Below are positions 1 through 6,597 of a stretch of DNA of 23,654 nucleotides, in pieces. The translations under genes and the position numbers were made by a program. Within the stretch, counting starts at the first letter, position 1. The number at the start of each line of letters is the position of its first letter. Location of the stretch: contig DATFXM010000139.1 of the NCBI GenBank assembly GCA_035315885.1, forward strand, positions 1-23,654, in the 5' to 3' direction. The notes beneath the pieces were generated by a model. That model was not told the origin of the DNA and made no database searches. It saw only the letters and a list, made by a program, of their open reading frames with translations. This DNA comes from DATFXM01 sp035315885 (lineage in GTDB: Bacteria; Acidobacteriota; Blastocatellia; UBA7656).

Positions 1-311
1 GGCCGTCAGGACCGATCAGCTGCGGATCGACGGCGAGGCGCTGAAGATCAGTGGAGCTCGCTCTTCCAACCTGCCGCGTGAGCGACGGGTGGAACATCTT
101 CTCAATTTGCTTGAGGGTGACACCCGGAGCCAGGCGAACACCGGTTCTGGCTGGGTTGTTGTTCGGGCCGTTGTTGCCGTTGCCGTTTACAGTTTCGAAG
201 CCACCGGTCAGTTGGATGGGCACGCCGGTCTGAAATACAAAAACCGAACCAAGAGTCCATCCCCCAAATCACTCCGTCCAGCACGCGGTTAGTATCGTGA
301 TCGAATATACT
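1..311 (-). pseudogene. TonB-dependent receptor (Oar-like) remnant, C-terminal part
   Basis: Read on the minus strand, 268..1 is an uninterrupted frame that continues off the left edge. It contains GGWTLGSVFVFQTGVPIQL and, near the edge, LAVDPQLIGPDG. Both resemble stretches near the C terminus of acidobacterial carboxypeptidase-regulatory/TonB-dependent outer-membrane receptors (a beta-strand with an xxGWxLxxxxxxQTGxP pattern, then a loop ending before the last strands). A stop codon (269-271) lies just upstream in this frame. The preceding residues NRVLDGVIWG are found in a neighbouring frame, and deleting one G from the five-G run near 261-265 would join the two. That second frame is itself closed by a stop at 312-314, so the N-terminal part, including the plug and most of the barrel, is absent. 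A truncated, frameshifted gene is the simplest reading. A homopolymer sequencing error could explain the frameshift but not the missing 5' part. Confidence 0.55.
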
Positions 312-323
312 CTATTCGATCAC
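297..323. promoter_or_regulatory. Perfect 11-bp inverted repeat, candidate operator
   Basis: GTGATCGAATA (297-307) is followed by a 5-base spacer and the exact reverse complement TATTCGATCAC (313-323). There is no T-run, so it does not look like an intrinsic terminator. Its place about 150 bases upstream of the GH31 start, in the only intergenic space before the GH31-S9 pair, fits a dimeric repressor or activator site. It also sits where similarity to the TonB-receptor remnant ends. Confidence 0.5.
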
Positions 324-454
324 CTACAGTACGCATTTATTGCAATATCGAGCATAAGTCAAGGCCGAAACGCACCATTTGAGCACTGGCCACAATGGTA
401 GACTCGGGGTATGCTGCTGCCGCAGCCGCAACGAGTCCTGCCGGGCGGCGCTGC

Positions 455-463
455 GGGGAGGGA
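455..463 (+). promoter_or_regulatory. Ribosome binding site fixing the TTG start of the GH31 gene
   Basis: GGGGAGGGA contains GGAGG (457-461), seven bases before the TTG at 469. The frame is open further upstream to another TTG at 379, but no ribosome binding site precedes that one. Its extra 30 residues are Cys/Arg-rich and would sit awkwardly in front of a signal peptide. This supports 469 as the true start. Confidence 0.6.
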
Positions 464-468
464 TTACG

Positions 469-2706
469 TTGACCGACCTCATTTCGCGAAGGTTGCTATT
501 GAAGAGCATAGGATGTGCGGGCGCCGGTGCGCTTGCCAGACGATCAGCCCTCGCAGGCTCAGTTACTGCAGCAGGGCGCCCGGTCGAAATTCAGATTACG
601 GAAGTTTCAGGATTCACTGTCCGCGTGAGTATCGTTCCCCTCGTACGCGATCAGCCAACGACAATCAGCAGTGACGGATCGCTCATCGACAAAGCCCTGC
701 CGAATCCGACCGCACGTCTCTCGGGTCTCACAGGGTCGAAGACCGTGCCCTGCGGGAATATGGTCGTAATGCTGTCGACAGAGCCGCTTACTGTCACCGT
801 GCGATCACGTGATGGCCGAGATATTCAGAGATTGCGCATAGACGAACAGTTCGGCTCGATGAGCTTTCTCCTGGGCGACAAGCCAGTGTTGGGTCTCGGC
901 GAAGGCGGCCCGCAATTTGACCGTCGCGGCGCGAGCGATCCGATGCGCAGCGGGCAAGGCGGATACAAGCTTCGCACTCACGGCGGCCGCGTACCTATCC
1001 AATGGTTAATCGGCACGGGCGGCTGGGCGATGTTCATTCATCGGCCTCTCGGCGCGTTTGATCTCTCTGGCGAGGAAGGCCGCTTTGACCCTCACAATCG
1101 TGACGCCCCTTTGCCTCTTGATCTATTCATCGTTGCGGCGCGCGAGCCCGCTCAACTGATGGCTGAGTACGCGCGGCTGACGGGATTTCCTGAAATGCCT
1201 CCGATGTGGTCGCTCGGTTATCAACAATCACATCGAACGCTTGCAGGTCCCCAAGAAGTGATTTCCGTCGCCAAAACTTTCCGCGAAAAGAAGCTGCCCT
1301 GCGACGCGCTGATCTATCTCGGAACCGGTTTCACGCCCTCGGGGTGGAATGCCGCCAACGGCTCGTTTGCATTTAACCGCTCAGTCTTCGCCGATCCAAA
1401 GGCTATGCTGGACCAGCTCCACGCGCTGAATTTTAGAGTGGTGTTCCATGACGTGATACTCGCGCGGAGGCTTAGCGGAACGGTGCGCGATACGTGCGAC
1501 CTGGCGAGATTCGATGAAGAAGAAGCGGGGTGCTACTGGAACCTTCATCGAAAGACGTTCTCGCTCGGAGTCGATGGGTGGTGGCCTGATGAAGGTGACC
1601 CGCTGGATGCAGCTTCGCGACTCGCGAGAATTCGAATGCACTATGAAGGCCCGCAGCTTGATCGCCCCAACCAGCGTCCCTACGCTCTTCATCGCAACGG
1701 CCATGCGGGTATGCAGCGCTACGGCGCGTTTCTCTGGTCGGGCGATGTCTACACTACGTGGGAAACGCTGCGTACTCATGTTGCCGTTGCGATTAACGCC
1801 GGATTGAGCGGCATCCCTTACTGGGGAACAGACATCGGCGGGTTTGTTCCAACGAAGGAATACACCGGCGAATTGCACGTACGATGGTTTCAGTTTGGCG
1901 CGTTCTGTCCCCTGTTCCGCGCGCACGGACGGACCTGGCATCTGCGATTGCCATGGGGTTGGAACACCGGTGAGCTTGGGCCAAACGAAATCGCCAGCTA
2001 CGCAGGCGGCGCGGCTAATCCGGATCCAAGCGAGCTACACAATGCCGCCGTCGAGCCAATCTGCCGAAAGTATCTGGAGCTGCATTATCAACTGATGCCA
2101 TATCTCTATTCAGTGGCGCGCGAAGGTCACGAGACGGGGTTGCCGATCATGCGTGCGCTTTGGCTGCATTATCCTGACGATCAGGTTGCGGCCGCGCGCG
2201 GAGACGAGTATCTCTGGGGGCGTGATCTCCTGGTAGCGCCAGTCTTCGAAAAGGGAGCAACCTCTCGCAAGCTTTATCTTCCGCCCGGAACCTGGCATGA
2301 CTTTTGGACTGAGCAGAAAGTAGCGGGCGCCAGCGAGATCGATCGCCCGGTGGATCTTGCGACGATGCCGCTGTATGTCCGTGCTGGAGCCATCGTTCCG
2401 AGCGGGCCTGGCAAACAGTACACGACAGAAAAGGTAGAAGCTCCGCTGATGCTCACAGTCTATCCTGGGGCTGACGGTGTGTTCACTTTGTATGAAGATG
2501 ATGGCGAGACCTTCAACTATCGCCGCGGTGAGTTTATGAAGCTGCGGTATTCCTGGAACGACCGGCGGCGCTTGTTGACGTTGAGCCTGGCAGAAGGATC
2601 ACGTATGCTGGCGCCTCTCCGGCGAAGAATAGACGTGCGTTTGGCAGGCGAGAAGCAAACGCGTTCGGTGACATTCGAAGGCCGGCCGCTTCAGGTCCAG
2701 CTTTGA
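469..2706 (+). CDS. Glycoside hydrolase family 31 alpha-glycosidase, Tat-type signal
   Basis: Retaining alpha-glycosidase of family GH31, whose members include alpha-glucosidases and alpha-xylosidases. The exact substrate cannot be read from sequence. With the TTG start at 469 the protein is 745 aa and begins with SRRLLLKS followed by a small hydrophobic stretch and an Ala-rich region, matching a twin-arginine signal, so periplasmic or surface location is likely. A beta-sandwich N-terminal region precedes the (beta/alpha)8 barrel at roughly residues 230-560. The nucleophile lies in GVDGWWPDEGDPLD (Asp374) and the acid/base in IPYWGTDIGGF (Asp455). RAHGRTWHL corresponds to the family's FRxHG active-site segment. 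The C-terminal beta domains carry WGRDLLVAPV and LYEDDGETFNY, both characteristic. Length is normal and the catalytic residues are intact. The S9 peptidase gene follows 13 bases downstream, indicating one operon. Confidence 0.93.
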   Translation: MTDLISRRLLLKSIGCAGAGALARRSALAGSVTAAGRPVEIQITEVSGFTVRVSIVPLVRDQPTTISSDGSLIDKALPNPTARLSGLTGSKTVPCGNMVVMLSTEPLTVTVRSRDGRDIQRLRIDEQFGSMSFLLGDKPVLGLGEGGPQFDRRGASDPMRSGQGGYKLRTHGGRVPIQWLIGTGGWAMFIHRPLGAFDLSGEEGRFDPHNRDAPLPLDLFIVAAREPAQLMAEYARLTGFPEMPPMWSLGYQQSHRTLAGPQEVISVAKTFREKKLPCDALIYLGTGFTPSGWNAANGSFAFNRSVFADPKAMLDQLHALNFRVVFHDVILARRLSGTVRDTCDLARFDEEEAGCYWNLHRKTFSLGVDGWWPDEGDPLDAASRLARIRMHYEGPQLDRPNQRPYALHRNGHAGMQRYGAFLWSGDVYTTWETLRTHVAVAINAGLSGIPYWGTDIGGFVPTKEYTGELHVRWFQFGAFCPLFRAHGRTWHLRLPWGWNTGELGPNEIASYAGGAANPDPSELHNAAVEPICRKYLELHYQLMPYLYSVAREGHETGLPIMRALWLHYPDDQVAAARGDEYLWGRDLLVAPVFEKGATSRKLYLPPGTWHDFWTEQKVAGASEIDRPVDLATMPLYVRAGAIVPSGPGKQYTTEKVEAPLMLTVYPGADGVFTLYEDDGETFNYRRGEFMKLRYSWNDRRRLLTLSLAEGSRMLAPLRRRIDVRLAGEKQTRSVTFEGRPLQVQL

Positions 2707-2719
2707 TTAGGAGGACGCG

Positions 2720-5086
2720 ATGAAACACAAGCGACACATCAAGGTGCTTCTGATTTCCGTGCTGTTTTTGCAGTCGTTGTTGGCGCATCCGAGGTTTACT
2801 GTCGCGCAAGGTACACTCGCCGACTACGGGCGCGCGGAAAATCTCCGCATTAAGCTGCAGGGGCTTGCTATCAACATTCCTGAAAGGCCGAACTGGATTG
2901 GAACGACCAGCCGCTTCTGGTATCGAAAGTCGGTCATAGGCGGCAACGAGTTCGTGCTCGTGGACGCCGAGACGCTGACTAAGAAACCCGCATTTGATCA
3001 CGAGAGGCTGGCGTCATCGCTATCGGCGGCGGCGGGAGAAAAATACACCGCTCTAAAACTTCCATTCAATTCAATCAGCTTCGTTGATAACGAAAAGGCC
3101 ATCGAGTTCACCGTCGGCGAGTTTCCGGGCTTTGGGTTTGGACCGCCAACGGCTGGTGCTGGATCCGGTCCGAGGTGGAAATGTGATCTTTCTGACTATT
3201 CTTGCAAAAAGCTTCCCACGGATCCGCGGCGGGAGCCGGCGCAGGGCGATATACGGGGCCGGGGAGGAATTCCTGGTCCACGGTACAACCAGGGTTCATC
3301 GGAACCCAAGCCCTCGCCCGATGGAAAATGGGAAGCGCTGATAAACAACTACAACGTCGCCATTCGCGCAAAGGGAAAAAGAGAACTGACAGCGCTCAGC
3401 TTCGATGGATCAGAGGGCAACCACTACACCGTGCAGTCCATAGCCTGGTCGCCCGATTCATCGAAGCTGGTCGCCTACCGAGTGCGACCAGGCTACGATC
3501 GCAAGATTCAGTACGTCGAGTCATCGCCGACCGATCAACTTCAACCTAAGTACTCGTCGATGGATTATGCGAAACCGGGCGACGCGCTCGACCTCCCGCA
3601 GCCGGTCCTCTTCGACGTCGCCACCAAAAAGAAGTTGGTCGTCGATAACGCCATCTTTCCCAACCCCTACCAGCTGTCGCGCCCCGAATGGCGTAAGGAC
3701 AGCCGCACCTTCATCTTTGAATACAATCAACGAGGACATCAGGTTTACCGAGTGATCGAAGTAGACGCAGCAACAGGCGCTCCCCGTGCTGTGATCAGCG
3801 AAGAGCCCAAGACCTTCTTCTGCTACTCAGGTAAGAAATACCGCCACGAACTTGCCGACGGCAAAGAGATCATATGGATGTCCGAGCGGGATGGTTGGAA
3901 CCACCTCTATCTCTGTGACGGAGTGACGGGCAAAGTTAAGAACCAGATCACCAAGGGCAATTGGGTGGTTCGGGCTGTGGATAAGGTCGATGACGAGAAG
4001 CGCCAGATCTGGTTTCAAGCGAGCGGGATGTATTCAGGCAAGGATCCGTATCTTACTCACTATTACCGGATCAACTTTGATGGCACGGGTCTGACGGCAC
4101 TGACCGAAGCCGATGGAAACCACAATGTTGTTTTCTCGTCCGACATGAAGTATTACGTCGACACGTGGTCGCGAGTCGATCTCCCGAACATAAGCCAGCT
4201 TCGCCGCACGTTCGACCAGCAAGTGCTACTTGAACTCGAGCGTGGAGATATTCAAGAGCTTCTAAAAACCGGTTGGCGACCCCCTGAAGTATTCACCGCG
4301 ATCGGCCGCGATGGTAAGACGGACATCTGGGGCGTAATAATCCGGCCCGCCCAGTTCGATCCGTCGAAGAAGTATCCGGTGATCGAAAACATCTATGCCG
4401 GCCCACAAGGCTCATTTGTTCCCAAAAGCTTCAGCACGCAAATCGGGATGCAGTCGCTCGCCGAGCTTGGGTTCATTGTTGTGCAAATCGACGGAATGGG
4501 GACGTCTAACCGGTCGAAGGCGTTTCACGATGTGGTTTGGAAGAACCTGGGCGACGCCGGGTTCCCCGACCGAATTCTGTGGCACAAAGCAGTCGCCGCC
4601 AAGTATCCGTATTACGACATCACACGAGTCGGAATTTATGGCAACTCGGCAGGCGGTCAGAATTCGCTGGGTGGGATGTTGTCCCATCCTGAGTTCTACA
4701 AAGTGTGTGTCTCATCGTGTGGCTGTCACGACAATCGAATGGACAAGATTTGGTGGAATGAGCAGTGGATGGGCTGGCCTCTGGGACCGGAGTACGCGAC
4801 ATCGTCGAACGTTGATAACGCCTCCAAACTTCAGGGCAGCCTGTTGCTGGTGGTCGGAGAAATGGATTCGAATGTCGATCCCGCTTCGACGATGCAGGTG
4901 GTCAACGCGCTGATCAAAGCCAATAAGACCTTCGATCTGTTAGTGATTCCCGGAGGAGGGCACGGACCCGGCGGTGCATACGGCGAGAGGAAGCGCAACG
5001 ACTTCTTTGTCCATCATCTGCTTGGAGTAGAGCCTCCGGATTGGAACGCGACGGATAAGGGTAAGGCTCCCGCCGTGGGCAATTAG
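2720..5086 (+). CDS. S9 family (prolyl oligopeptidase/DPP4-like) serine peptidase, exported
   Basis: The 788-aa protein has an N-terminal Sec signal (KHKRH then a hydrophobic stretch, predicted cleavage near AQG at residue 30). An eight-bladed-propeller-type DPPIV N-terminal region (about 100-540) is followed by an alpha/beta hydrolase domain (about 550-775). The catalytic triad is visible: Ser643 in GIYGNSAGGQ, Asp716 in VVGEMDSNVDP and His748 in IPGGGHGPGG. The family removes dipeptides or cleaves after proline in short peptides. In soil Acidobacteria such exported members serve peptide scavenging, but the specificity here is unknown. The Gly/Pro-rich stretch around residues 135-205 probably forms an exposed loop. 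The start is fixed by AGGAGG at 2709-2714, five bases before ATG. It is almost certainly co-transcribed with the GH31 gene upstream. Confidence 0.92.
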   Translation: MKHKRHIKVLLISVLFLQSLLAHPRFTVAQGTLADYGRAENLRIKLQGLAINIPERPNWIGTTSRFWYRKSVIGGNEFVLVDAETLTKKPAFDHERLASSLSAAAGEKYTALKLPFNSISFVDNEKAIEFTVGEFPGFGFGPPTAGAGSGPRWKCDLSDYSCKKLPTDPRREPAQGDIRGRGGIPGPRYNQGSSEPKPSPDGKWEALINNYNVAIRAKGKRELTALSFDGSEGNHYTVQSIAWSPDSSKLVAYRVRPGYDRKIQYVESSPTDQLQPKYSSMDYAKPGDALDLPQPVLFDVATKKKLVVDNAIFPNPYQLSRPEWRKDSRTFIFEYNQRGHQVYRVIEVDAATGAPRAVISEEPKTFFCYSGKKYRHELADGKEIIWMSERDGWNHLYLCDGVTGKVKNQITKGNWVVRAVDKVDDEKRQIWFQASGMYSGKDPYLTHYYRINFDGTGLTALTEADGNHNVVFSSDMKYYVDTWSRVDLPNISQLRRTFDQQVLLELERGDIQELLKTGWRPPEVFTAIGRDGKTDIWGVIIRPAQFDPSKKYPVIENIYAGPQGSFVPKSFSTQIGMQSLAELGFIVVQIDGMGTSNRSKAFHDVVWKNLGDAGFPDRILWHKAVAAKYPYYDITRVGIYGNSAGGQNSLGGMLSHPEFYKVCVSSCGCHDNRMDKIWWNEQWMGWPLGPEYATSSNVDNASKLQGSLLLVVGEMDSNVDPASTMQVVNALIKANKTFDLLVIPGGGHGPGGAYGERKRNDFFVHHLLGVEPPDWNATDKGKAPAVGN

Positions 5087-5299
5087 CGATCTATGAAAAA
5101 AACACGCGTGAAGCAAGCTATCTTAGAAGATTGAGCGGACGATGCCTGCTTTAAGCCCCAGTAACATAGAGAATTGTGACGAAGAATCGAGTTAGAGTTC
5201 AATTCAGATCGAGTTGTACAGAGATAGAGCTGGAAGCGTATTGAGGATTGGGCATTCTCAATATGGATTGACTTAATATGAGATCCTGGAGTGACGTTG

Positions 5300-6241
5300 A
5301 TGCGGAATGACAAAGCGGACATAAAACCTCTTGTGGCCACATTTCTGCTTTTGTTTCAATTTGCAGTGAGAGCGCAGCAGCCAAATACTTCGACGGAAAA
5401 GACGCAAAGGGATAAAGAACTAATCTTCAGCCGTTATCCGATCATTTCATTTGATGCTCTCGCTCTGTCTCACATCGGGAAATCCGTCGTGACTAATCTT
5501 ACACGTGATGACTTTACGATTTTGGAAAATGGTATTAAACAGGATATTTTTGCTTGGCGACGCCCGCCCGCCCCCTTATCCTTCCTTTTAGTAATTGATC
5601 CTGCTTCTGACGACACCAATGCAAACGCGCTAGATCACCAACTCAGCACGATGAAAGCGTCTCTTATTGCAAGACTAAATTCTAATGACGAGGTGAGCGT
5701 TGAGTTATTCGGGGAACGTCCGACTCTTTTGCAGGATTATACGAGTGATAAGCAACTGATAAATGATGCACTGGACCGGGTATCTCAGCAGCGTCTGGTG
5801 TCAACGATGCCAATCGACCAAAGGTTAAGCAATGGGCTAAAGGAGGCCGCCCAACACGCCCGATTCGTTCAAAACCCTGAGGCCCGTCGCGTTATCATTC
5901 TAATCTCAGACTCAGCCGAGAAAATTCGTGATTTGCTGATATCGCCAGAAGCCGTGAGAGCCATTATAGGGCCGGTTCCTATTATCTTTTGCTGGAACGT
6001 AACTGGGCATCTTGATTTTCAGGTATTGGGTGAATCCCAATACTCTCTGAATAAGATTAGCCTCCTTAACTTAGTCCAGTTGACCGGGGGGGAGTTCGTG
6101 AATAACGAGTGGGAGGCTTTTATTGAGCAGATGAGAGGAAGATACTGGATAGCCTATTTACCCTCTGCTCAGCGGCGCGGAGGGGAATTGGTTAAGATTG
6201 AGGTGCAACTCAAGCCGAGCCCAAAAACTAAACATCAATGA
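5300..6241 (+). CDS. VWFA-related (TIGR03436-like) exported protein
   Basis: The 313-aa protein has a Sec signal ending near VRAQQ. The sequence that follows resembles the VWFA-related family abundant in Acidobacteria, including VVTNLTRDDFTILENGIKQ and a Rossmann-like VWA core. The first metal-site motif reads DPASDD (from Asp100) where DxSxS is expected, so the metal-dependent adhesion site appears degenerate. IILISDSAE supplies the later Asp-bearing strand. The role is unknown; family members are thought to act in the envelope or periplasm. An upstream in-frame GTG at 5291 is possible, but GGAG at 5288-5291 is better spaced for ATG 5300. The gene and its flanks (about 5090-6250) are visibly richer in A+T than the neighbouring enzymes, hinting at a different origin. 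It stands alone, about 210 bases after the S9 gene and convergent with the next gene. Confidence 0.8.
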   Translation: MRNDKADIKPLVATFLLLFQFAVRAQQPNTSTEKTQRDKELIFSRYPIISFDALALSHIGKSVVTNLTRDDFTILENGIKQDIFAWRRPPAPLSFLLVIDPASDDTNANALDHQLSTMKASLIARLNSNDEVSVELFGERPTLLQDYTSDKQLINDALDRVSQQRLVSTMPIDQRLSNGLKEAAQHARFVQNPEARRVIILISDSAEKIRDLLISPEAVRAIIGPVPIIFCWNVTGHLDFQVLGESQYSLNKISLLNLVQLTGGEFVNNEWEAFIEQMRGRYWIAYLPSAQRRGGELVKIEVQLKPSPKTKHQ

Positions 6242-6597
6242 TGTTGCGCTCACATATTCTAGAATTGCCATTATTCCATCAGTTAAATAGCAGCGAATTG
6301 AGCTGTAAGCACCCACTCCGTTGAAATCTTTTACCGTCCTGAATTCGCGACTGCCTATTGATTCGGGTGATGATAGTAGTCGGGATTCTGGCGACCGCCG
6401 GCGGAACCAGAGCGCAAGATTTAAAGGACCAGCCTAACCCCAGTCTTCGCATAAAGGACTCCTCCACGTCAGGTCAGTACACCGAGCGCTGGGGATAGAC
6501 GGGCGACAAGCGGGCGGGCCACATACCAACTTCTCTGACAGCTCGGTGCGAGACTCAGGCTGGATGGCATTCAGCTCGCCGGTGGCCCAAACTTGGT
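6242..6597. other. Convergent intergenic region, 356 bases
   Basis: This lies between the ends of the VWFA-related gene (+) and the Asp-box gene (-). The first 120 bases are A+T-rich and stop-filled. No intrinsic terminator with a T-run was found for either gene. A possible short ORF (6367-6498) is listed separately. Nothing else is recognisable. Confidence 0.5.
6367..6498 (+). CDS. Possible small exported peptide or gene-start remnant (43 codons)
   Basis: A GTG (6367) directly followed by ATG (6370) opens a 43-codon frame ending in TAG at 6496-6498. The product starts MIVVGILATAGGTRAQDL, which looks like a truncated signal peptide with an AxA-type cleavage site (TRAQ), then a polar tail ending GQYTERWG. 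No ribosome binding site precedes it and there is no family I recognise. It may be the 5' remnant of a lost exported-protein gene rather than a working small gene. Confidence 0.2.
   Translation: MMIVVGILATAGGTRAQDLKDQPNPSLRIKDSSTSGQYTERWG

Noticed and set aside
1381..1941. 186-codon minus-strand ORF inside the GH31 gene
   Set aside because: It is a shadow of the GH31 reading frame, which carries the catalytic motifs; the antisense product has no domain features.
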